DNA from: Pseudolabrys taiwanensis
Lineage (GTDB): Bacteria; Pseudomonadota; Alphaproteobacteria; Rhizobiales; Xanthobacteraceae
Length of the DNA: 64,000 nucleotides
Assembly (NCBI RefSeq): GCF_003367395.1
Contig: NZ_CP031417.1
Coordinates: 496,001 to 560,000 of the forward strand
Direction of reading: 5' to 3'
Shown: positions 1 to 9,278 of the stretch, piece after piece
How positions within the stretch are numbered: the stretch's first letter is position 1
Layout: the number at the start of each line of letters is the position of its first letter
Translations under genes and position numbers: made by a program
The notes under the pieces: generated by a model
What the model was told of the DNA's origin: nothing
Seen by the model: the letters and a program-made list of their open reading frames with translations, nothing else
Databases searched by the model: none

Positions 1-62
1 ACTTAGGGCCCGTTCCCGCCGATTTAGCTGTTTACAGAAACATTATTCTCCGGGGCCCGATC

Positions 63-1073
63 ATGCGTCTCTTGAAGTCTCTTGTCATTGCCGCCGCCGT
101 CTTTGCGGCCGGTGGGGCGTCCGCCCAGCAAATCCAGCAATTACGGGTTGGCTTCATCCCGGTGATGGGTGCGGCGCAGATTTTCGTCGCCGAAGGTGAG
201 GGCTGGAACAAGCAGGCCGGCATTGCCGTCAATCCGGTTGCGTTCGAGTCCGGGCCGAACATGATCCAGACGCTCAGCTCCGGCACGCTCGACGTCTATG
301 TCGGCGGCCTTGCGCCGCTCATCGTCGCGCGCTCGAAGGGCGTCGATGTCCGCGTGGTCGCAGCGACGGTCGTCGAGGAAATGGGCCTCGCCGCCAGCGC
401 GACGCTCGCGCCGTATTTCGATGGTCGCCCCGCCGCCGAGGCCATCAAGGCCTTCCATGAGAAGACCGGTCGCAAGGCCAAGTTCGCGACCCAGCCGCTC
501 GGCTCGGGCCCGAACACCACACTCCAGGTCTGGCTGTGGGACGTCGCCAAGGTCAGCAAGGATGATGCCGAGGTCGTCGAAATGGGCATCGACGCCACGC
601 AGCGCGCGATCACGACCGGCGCCGTCGAAGGCGGTTCGATCCGCGAGCCGGCCTGGACCATCGTGCAGAAGCAGAATCCGAAAGTGAAGCTGATCGCGAC
701 CGGCAAGGACATGTTCCCGAATTTCCCGGGCGTCGTCGTCGCCGTGCTTGGCTCCTTCGCCGATAAGAATCCGAAGGCGGTCGAGAGCCTCGTGCGCAAC
801 GTCATCCGCGCGACCGCGCTGCTCAAGGACAAGCCCGAGCAGGCGGTCAAGCACGTCGGTGCCGCTTTCGGCAAAGGTCTGATCCCGGAGGACGCGCTGC
901 TCGCCTCGCTGAAATCGCCGCAGACGCAGTTCACGTCGGATCCGCGCCGCATCATCGAGCCGACGGCGAAGCTCCAGGACTATCAGGTGAAGTTCGGTGC
1001 GTTGAAAAAGGCCGAGTCGCTTGACGGTCTGTTCGATCTTGCGGTTTATGACCGCGCAGCCTCGGGCAAGTGA
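63..1073 (+). CDS. ABC transporter substrate-binding protein, NitT/TauT (SsuA-like) family
   Basis: 336 aa. It begins with a Sec signal peptide (residues 1-21, basic start, Ala-rich core, cleavage after ASA). The mature part starts with the LRVGFIPVMGAAQIFVAEGEG segment typical of NMT1/THI5-like periplasmic binding proteins. The length is normal for the family. It should bind a small organic anion or amine in the periplasm and deliver it to the permease encoded 24 bp downstream. The ligand cannot be read from sequence; family members take up nitrate, sulfonates, taurine, aromatic acids or pyrimidine precursors. It is the first gene of a three-gene importer operon. Confidence 0.9.
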   Translation: MRLLKSLVIAAAVFAAGGASAQQIQQLRVGFIPVMGAAQIFVAEGEGWNKQAGIAVNPVAFESGPNMIQTLSSGTLDVYVGGLAPLIVARSKGVDVRVVAATVVEEMGLAASATLAPYFDGRPAAEAIKAFHEKTGRKAKFATQPLGSGPNTTLQVWLWDVAKVSKDDAEVVEMGIDATQRAITTGAVEGGSIREPAWTIVQKQNPKVKLIATGKDMFPNFPGVVVAVLGSFADKNPKAVESLVRNVIRATALLKDKPEQAVKHVGAAFGKGLIPEDALLASLKSPQTQFTSDPRRIIEPTAKLQDYQVKFGALKKAESLDGLFDLAVYDRAASGK

Positions 1074-1097
1074 ACTGATCGATAGGGCGAAGCGCCG

Positions 1098-1850
1098 GTG
1101 ACTCGGTTAAGAACAGCGGCGCTTTCCGCCTTCGGATTTGCGGCCTTCCTCGGCATCTGGGAGCTGGTGCCGTGGCTTGGCCTCGTACCGCCGTCCATCC
1201 TGCCGCCGCCGAGCGCCCTGCCGGAGGCATTCTGGCGGGAGCTGACGTCCGGCATCTGGTTTTCGTCGCTGCTCACCAGCCTCCGCAATTATGTCGCCGG
1301 TCTTGCGATCGGCTGTCTGCTCGGCGTCGGCCTCGGCATCCTCACGGGCCTGTGGCCGGCGATGGAGGCGACCCTGGCCTGGGTGGTGCGCGCCCTGCGC
1401 CCCATCCCGGGCCTCGCCTGGGTGCCGTTCGCCATTCTCTGGTTCGGTATCGATCCGGCCGCGGCAATCTTCATCATCTCGACCGGCGTGTTCTGGATCT
1501 CGTATTTCGCCGCGCTCGGCGCGGTTCGCTCGGTCGATCGCGAACTGCTCGAGCTCGCCGATGCCTTCGGCTTCCGGCGCGCCGATCGCAAGCTCGTCAA
1601 GGTCATCCTGCCGGCGGCAGCGCCGGGCATACTGACAGGCGTGCGGACGGCGCTCGGTCAGGCCTGGATGGCGGTGGTCGCCGCCGAAATTTTCGGCGTG
1701 CCAGGTCTCGGCCAGCGCATGATGCAGGCTTCCAATCTGCTCGCGAGCGATATCGTCGTCGTCTATATGGCCACCATGGCGGCGGCCTACGGCCTCATCG
1801 ATGCGGGCTTCGTCGCCCTCCAATCCTGGTTGCTGCGATGGAAGCGATAA
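1098..1850 (+). CDS. ABC transporter permease, NitT/TauT (SsuC-like) family
   Basis: 250 aa with a GTG start. About six hydrophobic segments are visible, the first being the AFGFAAFLGIWELVPWLGLV region. The cytoplasmic EAA loop (ELADAFGFRRADRKLVKVILPAAAPGILTGVR, about residues 150-181) is the docking site for the ATPase. The length matches SsuC/TauC homologues. Its end overlaps the start of the ATPase gene by 13 bp, so the two are translationally coupled. Substrate is unknown. Confidence 0.9.
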   Translation: MTRLRTAALSAFGFAAFLGIWELVPWLGLVPPSILPPPSALPEAFWRELTSGIWFSSLLTSLRNYVAGLAIGCLLGVGLGILTGLWPAMEATLAWVVRALRPIPGLAWVPFAILWFGIDPAAAIFIISTGVFWISYFAALGAVRSVDRELLELADAFGFRRADRKLVKVILPAAAPGILTGVRTALGQAWMAVVAAEIFGVPGLGQRMMQASNLLASDIVVVYMATMAAAYGLIDAGFVALQSWLLRWKR

Positions 1851-2590
1851 TCAAACTCGAGCAGATCGGCCTGGCGTTCCAGCGGGACGGGCGCAGCACG
1901 GAAGTGCTGCGTGGCCTCGATCTCTCGATCCCGGCCGGCCACTTCGTCGCGGTGCTCGGTCCCTCGGGCGTCGGCAAATCGACCTTGTTGCGCGTCATCG
2001 CCGGCCTGCTGCCGCCGAGCAGCGGCCGCGTGACGTTGAACTGCCGCAAAGGCGGGCCGCTTCCGGTGGCGATGGTGTTTCAGGACGCGCGGCTTTTGCC
2101 GTGGCGCAGCGTTGCCGACAATGCCGGCTTCGGTCTCGAGCACGGCCAGGTCTCGCGCGCGGTGCGCCGAGAGAAGATTGCGGCGGCACTGGAACTGGTG
2201 GGGCTCGCCGGCTTTGGCGAGCGCTATCCGCACGAGCTGTCGGGCGGCCAGCGCCAGCGCGTCGCGCTCGCCCGTGCGCTCGCCGTCGACCCCGACATCC
2301 TCCTGATGGATGAGCCGTTCGCGGCGCTCGACGCCATGACCCGGGAGTCGTTGCAGGACGAACTCGCCCGCATTCACGTCGAGACCGGCAAGACCGTCGT
2401 CTTCGTCACGCATTCCATCGACGAGGCGGTTTACCTCGCCGATGACATCGTCGTTCTCGACGGCAAGCCCGCGGGTCTGGTCGCAAATGTTGCGGTGCCG
2501 CTGGCGCGCCCGCGCCAACGCGGCTTGGGCGATTTCCCCGATGTCGTCTCGCGCATCCGCGCCGAACTGTTCAGCACGCCGGTATTCTGA
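1838..2590 (+). CDS. ABC transporter ATP-binding protein, NitT/TauT (SsuB-like) family
   Basis: 250 aa from the ATG at 1838. The open frame extends further upstream, but that extension is antisense-like low-complexity sequence inside the permease gene, so it is rejected. Walker A is GPSGVGKST (Lys47), the Q-loop is VFQDARLLPW, the signature is LSGGQRQRVALARAL, Walker B is ILLMDEPFAALD, and the H-loop is VTHSIDEAVYLAD. It powers import through the preceding permease. The stop lies 9 bp from the convergent SDR gene. Confidence 0.92.
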   Translation: MEAIIKLEQIGLAFQRDGRSTEVLRGLDLSIPAGHFVAVLGPSGVGKSTLLRVIAGLLPPSSGRVTLNCRKGGPLPVAMVFQDARLLPWRSVADNAGFGLEHGQVSRAVRREKIAAALELVGLAGFGERYPHELSGGQRQRVALARALAVDPDILLMDEPFAALDAMTRESLQDELARIHVETGKTVVFVTHSIDEAVYLADDIVVLDGKPAGLVANVAVPLARPRQRGLGDFPDVVSRIRAELFSTPVF

Positions 2591-2599
2591 CGGCCGGCG

Positions 2600-3358
2600 T
2601 CAGCCGCGTCCCACGAACGGCATGGTATTCGCCATCACCGTCATGAACAGCACATTGGTGTTGAGCGGCAGGCCGGCCATATAGACGACTGCATTGCCGA
2701 CGTCGTCGGCATTCATGCGCGGCTCGATCATCTTCGTGCCGTTGGGTTGCAACACGCCGTCGCCTTGCACCATGCGGTCGGTCAACGGCGTCGCGGCGTT
2801 GCCGATATCGACCTGGCCGCAGCAGATGTCGTATTGACGGCAATCGAGCGAGGTCGATTTCGTCAGTCCCGTCACGGCATGCTTGGTCGCGGTATAAGCG
2901 ACCGAAAACGGCCGTGGCGCGTGCGCGGAAATCGAACCGTTGTTGATGATGCGGCCGCCGCGCGGGCTTTGCGCTTTCATGATCTTGATGGCTTCCTGCG
3001 TGCACAGGAACATGCCGGTCAGATTGGTCGCGACCACCTGTTGCCAGGTTTCGAACGGCAGGTCTTCGAGCGGCACCGGCGGCGCGCCAATGCCCGCATT
3101 GTTGAACAGGACGTCGAGGCGGCCGAAGCTCGCTTTGGTGACTCCGAACAGTTTGATGATCGACTCGCGCTGCGACACGTCGGTCGGCACGGTGAGCGCT
3201 TGCGCGCCAATGGCGTTGATCTCACCGGCCACCTGTTCGAGCGGCTCGGGACGGCGGCCCGCCAGCACCAGACTGTAACCCGCCTTCGCCAAGGCAATCG
3301 CCACCGCGCGACCGACGCCCGTCCCCGCGCCGGTCACCAACGCAATCTTCGCCGTCAT
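2600..3358 (-). CDS. SDR family NAD(P)-dependent oxidoreductase
   Basis: 252 aa, classical short-chain dehydrogenase. The cofactor motif TGAGTGVG (from Thr9), the LFNNAGIG motif and the catalytic YTATK pair (Tyr and Lys) are all visible, with Ser in the preceding [10 protein letters not shown] segment. Start ATG is preceded by GAAGGAC. It is monocistronic, convergent with the ABC operon. Such proteins reduce or oxidise hydroxyl/keto groups; the substrate cannot be assigned. Confidence 0.88.
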   Translation of the reverse strand: MTAKIALVTGAGTGVGRAVAIALAKAGYSLVLAGRRPEPLEQVAGEINAIGAQALTVPTDVSQRESIIKLFGVTKASFGRLDVLFNNAGIGAPPVPLEDLPFETWQQVVATNLTGMFLCTQEAIKIMKAQSPRGGRIINNGSISAHAPRPFSVAYTATKHAVTGLTKSTSLDCRQYDICCGQVDIGNAATPLTDRMVQGDGVLQPNGTKMIEPRMNADDVGNAVVYMAGLPLNTNVLFMTVMANTMPFVGRG

Positions 3359-3489
3359 GTTCGTGTCCTTCCCCGTGCAGCTTTATGTGTGTCCGCCATA
3401 CCACAAAGTGCCGCCGTCGGCATCCCGGCTGGAACGATGCGGCAACGGTCGAGTTGGCCGAAAGCCGGTTCCGTAAGTTGGGATTCGTC

Positions 3490-3945
3490 ATGGCGCGCCG
3501 CATCCCGGATTTCTCTTCCATTTCGCATCCCACGCCTCGCCTCTTTTTCACTTCCGCGCTGTGTATTTTTGTGTGCGCGTGTGCGGCGCGCGATGCTGAA
3601 ATCGCCGGGCGTGCGCGCTCCGAGCTGATTGGGCTCAGCGACAACGATCTACGCATGTGCGCCGGTCATCCGGCCAATGAAGACAAAGTGCCAGGCGGCG
3701 TGATCTGGATGTACGAGCATGGCGCGGCATCGTCGGGCGGTTTGACGATAACGCCGGTGATACCGGTGGTCGGCGCCCAAATCGGTCAGCCGGATGGCGG
3801 TTATTGCCGCACGCAGCTCAAGCTCGTGGGTGGCAAGGTCACCGAAGTGTCGTTTGCCGGGGCGACCGATCTTTGGGGCGGGCGCGATGCCGTATGCGCA
3901 CCGATCGTGCGCAACTGCCTCGATTATCGGAAAGGTCGCCGCTGA
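3490..3945 (+). CDS. putative lipoprotein, unknown function
   Basis: 151 aa from ATG 3490; an upstream in-frame Met gives an unlikely Arg-rich extension. A hydrophobic segment (LFFTSALCIFVCAC) ends in a lipobox-like VCAC, so the mature protein probably starts at a lipidated Cys and is membrane-anchored. The rest contains LIGLSDNDLRMCAGHP, a Gly/Pro-rich central region and four further Cys that might form disulfides. I do not recognise a named family. It is convergent with the GGDEF-EAL gene, 7 bp away. Confidence 0.6.
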   Translation: MARRIPDFSSISHPTPRLFFTSALCIFVCACAARDAEIAGRARSELIGLSDNDLRMCAGHPANEDKVPGGVIWMYEHGAASSGGLTITPVIPVVGAQIGQPDGGYCRTQLKLVGGKVTEVSFAGATDLWGGRDAVCAPIVRNCLDYRKGRR

Positions 3946-3951
3946 CGCGCG

Positions 3952-6216
3952 TCAGCTTGCCAAAGCTTCCGGCACGTCAACAGGTTTGAACGCCGCCGGA
4001 GCCTCCAGACGAGCGGTGATCTCCGCGGCCGAGCAGGGGCGGCCGAAACGGTAGCCTTGCATCGAGTGTACGCCCGCGGCGCGCAGGAAGAGATGCTGAT
4101 CGCCCGTCTCCACGCCTTCGGCGGTGACCTTCATGCCCAGACCGCGGCCGAGGCTGACCACCGCATGCACGATAGCGGCGGCATCCGCCGCCTTCTCGAT
4201 GAAGCGCACGAAGCTGCGGTCGATCTTGAGTTTGTCGAACGGATAACGACGCAGATAGAGCAGGCTCGAATAGCCGGTGCCGAAATCGTCGAGCGCGAGG
4301 CGCACGCCCAACGCCTTCAAACGGACCATGGCGGCTTCCGTGCTGTCGCCATTGCCGAGAAGCACGCTTTCGGTCAGTTCGAGCTCGAGCCGCGTCGGAT
4401 CGAACTGCGTTTCGGCGAGGATCCGTTCGACGACATCGACGAAGTCGCTGCGGCGGAACTGCAGCGGTGAGACGTTGACCGCCACCGTCAGGTCCGGCCA
4501 CGCCAGGCCCTCGAGGCAGGCGCGGCGCAGCACCCAGTTGCCGAGTTGGATGATGAGGCCGCTGTGTTCGGCGACCGGGATGAATTCGCTCGGCGGAATC
4601 TCGCCGCGCGTCGGATGCGTCCAGCGGCACAGCGCTTCCACGCCGAGCACTTTCTCGCCGCTCTTGTCGACGATCGGCTGATAGACGACGCGGAGCGCGT
4701 CGTTGTCGAGCGCGTCGCGCAGATCGCTTTCCAACAGCTTGCGGTTGGAGAGGTCGGCGTCCATCGCCTCGTCGTAGATGCACGCGCGATTGCGGCCTTC
4801 GTTCTTGGCGCGATAAAGCGCCATATCGGCATAGCGCATGATGTCGGTCGCGGTGCCGCAATTCCTGTCGATCACCGCGATGCCGACCGATGCACCGATC
4901 ACGATGTTCTGGCCGCTGATGGAGTAGGGGGCGCAGATGGCCGAGATGATGCGCTGCGCGAGAGCCATCATCTTGGAGTGGTCGGGGCCGACATGCGAGA
5001 TCACGGCGAATTCGTCGCCGCCGAGCCGCGCGACCAGATCGCCGCCGCGTAGCGTGTGCGACAGGCGTAGCGTGACGTTGCGGATGAGCTCGTCGCCGAT
5101 GTGGTGTCCGAGCGTGTCGTTCACTTCCTTGAAGTGGTCGAGGTCGATGTAGAGCGCCGCCGCCGTGCCGCCGCCGCCGCGCACCTCTTCGATCACGGCT
5201 TCCAGCCGTTCGCCAAAGAAGATGCGGTTGGGCAGGCCGCAGAGCGGATCGTGCATGGCCAGATGCCGCAACCGCGTTTCACCAGTGGCGATGGCCGCCG
5301 CGGTGCGTCGCATGTAGCGCAGCACGAAGGCGGCGAGCAGGGCGAAGCCGGCGAGCGCGACGGCGATGAATGGCACGACGCTGTTGACGATCTCGGCGCC
5401 TGGCTGCTTCGGCGTCCAGGCGAAGCGCGCGATCTGCGTGCCGTTCGGCCCGACCAGTTCGTAGACGAAGTCGTCCTTGGCGACCGGACCGGGATCGACC
5501 TTGCGCAGATTGGTCATCCGGAGCTGGCTGGCGATGTTCGAAAGTACGTCGCTGTCGATGAACTTCACCGACATCACGATGGGCGCCAGCGTGTCGAAAG
5601 ACGGGGGAATATCGGCGATGGGGCCGACGGCGACGGCTGCGATGATGGCGGGGCGGCCGAGCAAGAGGCGGATCACCGCGGCTTGCGGATGGGCTCCGCC
5701 GGCGCTCACCCCGGTCTCATTCAGGCGAATGGCGCCGTCGAGCGTCGGATCGCGGCCGCGCATGAACTCGAGCACCGCGGCAAGGTCGTTGTGCGCGGCC
5801 TCGAACCATTCGGGCTCGAAACCGCGCCGACCGTTCAGGGAATAGATCGGCTTGTCCTGGCCGTCGAAGACGAAGATGTAATCGTGGTTGAAGAAGGTCT
5901 CGAGCCAAAGGCCGACGCGCTGCCTGGCCCAGTTGGGATCGAAACCGAGGCGAAGGTTCTGAATCGCGGCGTCCGAGGTGGCGACGCTCTCGACTTCGCG
6001 CAGAACGCGCTCGCCATAGCTGCCGATCGCGCGCGACAGCAATTGCCGTTCATGATCGACGGCCATTTCATCGGCGCGCTGGGCGGACGACAGAACGGCA
6101 ACAACGATGCACACGATAGCCACGGCAACGATAACGCCGATGGGCACCACGACGCTCAACCGCGCCCGGTCCCAGTTCGTGCTCTGCCGCTCCGCAGTGG
6201 TGTGCGAACGAGCCAT
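3952..6216 (-). CDS. CHASE4-like sensor GGDEF-EAL protein (c-di-GMP synthesis/degradation)
   Basis: About 754 aa from ATG 6216; a GTG at 6273 could add 19 residues, and neither has a good ribosome binding site. Order: short cytoplasmic tail, TM1 (VVVPIGVIVAVAIVCIVVAVL), about 220-residue extracytoplasmic CHASE4-like sensor, TM2 (PFIAVALAGFALLAAFVL), GGDEF domain with intact RLGGDEFAV, then EAL domain with VEALCRW, ELTESVLLG and DDFGTGYSSLLYL. Both active sites look intact, so it may make or hydrolyse c-di-GMP in response to a periplasmic signal. It runs in the same direction as the Anbu operon, after a 228-bp gap. Confidence 0.88.
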   Translation of the reverse strand: MARSHTTAERQSTNWDRARLSVVVPIGVIVAVAIVCIVVAVLSSAQRADEMAVDHERQLLSRAIGSYGERVLREVESVATSDAAIQNLRLGFDPNWARQRVGLWLETFFNHDYIFVFDGQDKPIYSLNGRRGFEPEWFEAAHNDLAAVLEFMRGRDPTLDGAIRLNETGVSAGGAHPQAAVIRLLLGRPAIIAAVAVGPIADIPPSFDTLAPIVMSVKFIDSDVLSNIASQLRMTNLRKVDPGPVAKDDFVYELVGPNGTQIARFAWTPKQPGAEIVNSVVPFIAVALAGFALLAAFVLRYMRRTAAAIATGETRLRHLAMHDPLCGLPNRIFFGERLEAVIEEVRGGGGTAAALYIDLDHFKEVNDTLGHHIGDELIRNVTLRLSHTLRGGDLVARLGGDEFAVISHVGPDHSKMMALAQRIISAICAPYSISGQNIVIGASVGIAVIDRNCGTATDIMRYADMALYRAKNEGRNRACIYDEAMDADLSNRKLLESDLRDALDNDALRVVYQPIVDKSGEKVLGVEALCRWTHPTRGEIPPSEFIPVAEHSGLIIQLGNWVLRRACLEGLAWPDLTVAVNVSPLQFRRSDFVDVVERILAETQFDPTRLELELTESVLLGNGDSTEAAMVRLKALGVRLALDDFGTGYSSLLYLRRYPFDKLKIDRSFVRFIEKAADAAAIVHAVVSLGRGLGMKVTAEGVETGDQHLFLRAAGVHSMQGYRFGRPCSAAEITARLEAPAAFKPVDVPEALAS

Positions 6217-6444
6217 AGGCGGCAAGTGCAGTCCCCTCAACGCGTCCCAGCTACTCAACTTTTCCGGGTCCACGGTAATGGGGAATGCTTGCCAATTCGC
6301 TCTAAACGGCCGCCGCGGCGCAACTCTCTACACGCAAAAATGGTGAATCGCGTGGTTCCGTTAATCGGAGGTAAAGCGCCAAGAGCGCATTCGACCGTTC
6401 GGCCGCTGCAGCGCGCTGATTTGGCGTTCCGAAGCGCGTTTTGC

Positions 6445-7191
6445 TCAGATTTCCGTCCGGTACGGCGGTCGCGGGATATCCATGTGCGCCGCCCGGAGGG
6501 CCGCAGACCAGCGCTCGCGCAGGTCCTGGAAATAGGGTTCGCCCGGCTCGATCCGATAGCTCAATTCTGGTTCGCAGGCGTCGCGCCGCACGACCAGGAG
6601 ATCGATCGGCAATCCAACCCCGAGATTGGATCGCATCGTCGAATCCATCGAGATCAGGCCGATCTTGAGCCCGTCATAGAGATCGGTGTCGAAGCCGATG
6701 GCGCGGTCGAGCACGGGCTTGCCGTATTTGTGCTCGCCGATCTGCAGATAGGGCGTGTCGGTCGTGCATTCGATGAAATTGCCGGCCGAGTAGATCATGA
6801 ACAGGCGCAAGGGGCCGCCCTTGATCTGGCCGCCGAACAGGAAAGCGATCTCGTGATCGACCGACGCGGCCTCGAGTGCCTTGCCTTCGACGTTCTGTAC
6901 GTTGCGGATGGCGCGGCCGATGCGCTGCGCCGCCTTGAACATGGTCGGCGCGTTCATCAGCGTCTCGACTTCGCCGGTCTCCGGGTTCTCCATGCCTTCG
7001 ATCAAAGTCGAGCGGACCGACTGGCTCAGCGACAGATTCCCGGATGAGGCGAGCGCCATGATGCGTTCGCCCGGGGTCGTGTAGAGGTGCAGCTTGCGAA
7101 AGGTCGAGATGTTGTCGACGCCGGCATTGGTGCGCGTGTCCGCGATCATCACCAAGCCGTCACGTACGAGAATTCCGCAGCAATAGGTCAT
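6445..7191 (-). CDS. Anbu proteasome-type peptidase (ancestral beta subunit, COG3484)
   Basis: 248 aa from the ATG at 7191. A TTG three codons earlier is rejected because starting at MTYCCG exposes Thr as the N-terminal nucleophile after Met removal. Asp17 (IADTR) and Lys32 (STFRKLHLY) complete the Ntn-hydrolase set. Known Anbu proteins form ring-like assemblies; peptidase activity and targets remain poorly defined. It is the last gene of the ATP-grasp / alpha-E / transglutaminase-like operon, whose conserved order supports a shared peptide tagging or processing role (inference from family context). Confidence 0.92.
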   Translation of the reverse strand: MTYCCGILVRDGLVMIADTRTNAGVDNISTFRKLHLYTTPGERIMALASSGNLSLSQSVRSTLIEGMENPETGEVETLMNAPTMFKAAQRIGRAIRNVQNVEGKALEAASVDHEIAFLFGGQIKGGPLRLFMIYSAGNFIECTTDTPYLQIGEHKYGKPVLDRAIGFDTDLYDGLKIGLISMDSTMRSNLGVGLPIDLLVVRRDACEPELSYRIEPGEPYFQDLRERWSAALRAAHMDIPRPPYRTEI

Positions 7192-7254
7192 GATCGGCAA
7201 ACTTCGACGAGAGGGGCGGTCGCGTTATAGCGGCAGCCTGGCGGCTCCGGCAAC

Positions 7255-8079
7255 TCAGCTCTGGCTTTGCGACCGGGCCTGTTGCACCTGCACGGCTACT
7301 TTCAAGGTTTCGCCGCCGCCGCCGTAGCGCGTACCGCGCACCGGCGCCGCGCCGAGATAATCAAGGCCGACCGCGACACGCACATGCGCGTCGGTGGTGG
7401 ATATGCCGTTGGTCGGGTCGAAGCCGACCCAGCCGAGTTTATCGACATGGGCCTCCGCCCAGGCATGGCCGGCGTCCTGCGCAACCACGCCGTCGGCGCG
7501 GCAAAAGTGGCCGCCGACATAGCGCGCCGGAATGCCGAGATGACGCGCCGCGGCGATGAAAACGTGCGTGATGTCCTGGCAGACGCCGCGCCGCAGCTTG
7601 AACGCCTCGGCCGCGGTCGTGCCGGTTTGCGTCGGTTCGGGGTCGAACGTCATCTCGGAATGGAGCCCGGAGAGCAGGGCGTGCAGCGCGCTCAAGGTGT
7701 CGTCGCTGCTGCCGCTGGCCGCACGCGCGAAATCGACGATGGCGCTATCCGCCTCGGTGAGCGACGTTTCGCGCAAATACAGGCTCGGTGGAAAACGCTC
7801 GACCGTGCCGGTGATGATGCCGTGGGTGTCCTGTGTGTCGACCTCGCCTTCCACGGTCACGGTCAAGGTGTCGAATGGACCCTCGGCTGTGAAGGCGTGG
7901 GTGATGTTGCCGAATGCGTCCTCGTGCTGGTGCAGCAGGCAGTCTTCCGACAGATCGATGTGCCAGTTCACGACGTGCTGGCCGTCATGGTCGCGCGGGG
8001 TGAGCCGCAGTATCTGCGTCACGCCGGTCGGCGGCGCGGTGTACTGGTAGGTCGTCGCGTGAACGATACGGATCCGCAT
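7255..8079 (-). CDS. transglutaminase-like cysteine protein of the Anbu operon
   Basis: 274 aa from ATG 8079. The longer frame upstream is a Ser/Arg-rich shadow and is dropped. The N-terminal bacterial transglutaminase beta-domain (MRIRIVHATTYQYTAPP, QILRLTPRDHDGQ) is followed by the transglutaminase core with the catalytic triad: Cys in RRGVCQDITHVF, His in DAGHAWAEAHV and Asp in WVGFDPTNG. Such proteins act as cysteine peptidases or amidotransferases. It lies 61 bp downstream of alpha-E and 63 bp upstream of Anbu on the same strand. Confidence 0.9.
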   Translation of the reverse strand: MRIRIVHATTYQYTAPPTGVTQILRLTPRDHDGQHVVNWHIDLSEDCLLHQHEDAFGNITHAFTAEGPFDTLTVTVEGEVDTQDTHGIITGTVERFPPSLYLRETSLTEADSAIVDFARAASGSSDDTLSALHALLSGLHSEMTFDPEPTQTGTTAAEAFKLRRGVCQDITHVFIAAARHLGIPARYVGGHFCRADGVVAQDAGHAWAEAHVDKLGWVGFDPTNGISTTDAHVRVAVGLDYLGAAPVRGTRYGGGGETLKVAVQVQQARSQSQS

Positions 8080-8140
8080 GCGGGCAACTCGGGGTTGGGC
8101 CTCTTTGTAGCACAGCGTGGCGTGCTGTCGCGCCCCGGCC

Positions 8141-9082
8141 TTACACCAGGAATTGCTCGGTGATGGCCGATCCCAGGCGGTTGTTCTCGGTGATGAACTC
8201 GCCGATGAATTCGTGCAGGCCCCGCTGGAAGACGCCGTCCATACGGCTGTTCTGCAAGCGGTTGCGGATGCCGCGCGCTTGCCGCTGCGCCGGGCCCTGG
8301 CGGCCATAGGCGTTGGCGACGGAGTCGAGGTTGCGCACGATCTCTTCGTAGCAGGCGGCGAGGGAGCGCGGCATTTCATCGCGCAGGATCAACAGATCGG
8401 CGATCAGCCACGGCTTGAGGCTCTCGCGATAGACCCAGTGATAGGAGGTCAACGCCGAGACCGAACGCAGGATCGCCGCCCACTGGAAGTAATCGAGCGG
8501 GCCGCCGACGCGCTCGTTTTCCGGCAGCAGCAGGTGATACTTCACGTCGAGGATGCGGGCGGTGTTGTCGGCGCGCTCGAGATAGACGCCGAGGCGCGAG
8601 AACCAGTAGGCGTCGTTGCGCAGCATGGTGCGGTAGGCCGATCCGTCGAAGCGCAGCGAGGATTCCTGTACCCAGCGGAGGAAGCGCGAGAATTCCTCGC
8701 GCGAAGCGGGGCCGTTGCCGAAGCGCTTGAGCTCGAGCCAGGTGCCGTTGATCGCGTCCCACATCTCCATGGTCAGCGCCGTGCGCACCGCGCGCGCGTT
8801 GTGCCGCGCCATCTCGAAGCAGGAGCGGATGGAGGAGGAGTTGTCGGTCGAGAAAGCGAGGAAGTGGGTGACGTTCTCTTCATTCGCTTCTTCGTAATGC
8901 TTGAAGAAAGCGGTGGCGCAGCCGGCGGTGAGAACGGCGGACTCCCACTCATTGCTGGTGCCGACATAAGCGAGCGGCAGGGCCGAGAGGCGCTGCGTCG
9001 CGTCCAGGATGCGCGCGAGATACTCGGCGCGCTCGACATAGCGCGAGAGCCAGTAAAGATTGTCGGCGGTACGGGAGAGCAT
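8141..9082 (-). CDS. alpha-E domain-containing protein
   Basis: 313 aa, the full length of the alpha-E family. It starts with the signature MLSRTADNLYWLSRYVERAEYLARILDA and is predicted to be all-helical. Biochemical function is unknown. In many bacteria it is encoded next to a circularly permuted ATP-grasp enzyme and a transglutaminase-like protein, as here, and proposed to help form or modify a peptide. The 196 bp separating it from the upstream ATP-grasp gene are occupied by a nested palindromic repeat. Confidence 0.9.
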   Translation of the reverse strand: MLSRTADNLYWLSRYVERAEYLARILDATQRLSALPLAYVGTSNEWESAVLTAGCATAFFKHYEEANEENVTHFLAFSTDNSSSIRSCFEMARHNARAVRTALTMEMWDAINGTWLELKRFGNGPASREEFSRFLRWVQESSLRFDGSAYRTMLRNDAYWFSRLGVYLERADNTARILDVKYHLLLPENERVGGPLDYFQWAAILRSVSALTSYHWVYRESLKPWLIADLLILRDEMPRSLAACYEEIVRNLDSVANAYGRQGPAQRQARGIRNRLQNSRMDGVFQRGLHEFIGEFITENNRLGSAITEQFLV

Positions 9083-9093
9083 GTTTATTCTCT

Positions 9094-9261
9094 GTCGTCC
9101 CGGGCGACCGAGCGGAGCGAGGGAGACCCGGGACCCATACTCCGCAGCTTATCGATAGGTTTCGGCGTATGGGTCCCCGCCAGCGCAAGTCGGCTATCGC
9201 CGACTTGCACATTATAAACGGCAGACATTGGGTATGCCCGATGTCTGCTTGCGGGGGCGAC
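9094..9261. repeat. GTCGTCCC palindromic repeat, copy A, carrying an inserted two-hairpin module
   Basis: Outer ends GTCGTCCC (9094-9101) and GGGGCGAC (9254-9261) form a near-perfect inverted repeat. Inside is CCCATAC...GTATGGG, shared with the copies at 18684-18880 and 49794-49893. Where copy 49794 has a simple GTCCCCGC-CTT-GCGGGGAC hairpin, here the loop holds about 70 extra bases. This insert contains AAGTCGGC-TATC-GCCGACTT (9187-9206) and a 12-bp stem GCAGACATTGGG / CCCGATGTCTGC (9221-9248). It sits inside the Anbu operon, between ATP-grasp and alpha-E. Confidence 0.8.
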
Positions 9262-9278
9262 ATGTGATCCGGCCACGC

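Noticed and set aside
1172..1837. Upstream extension of the ABC ATPase open frame
   Set aside because: It lies out of frame inside the permease gene and encodes low-complexity Arg/Ala-rich sequence; the ATPase family starts at 1838.
5101..7047. 648-codon plus-strand open frame antisense to the GGDEF-EAL and Anbu genes
   Set aside because: Composition is Arg/Asp/Val-rich without recognisable domains, a common artefact opposite GC-rich genes; both minus-strand genes have intact motifs.
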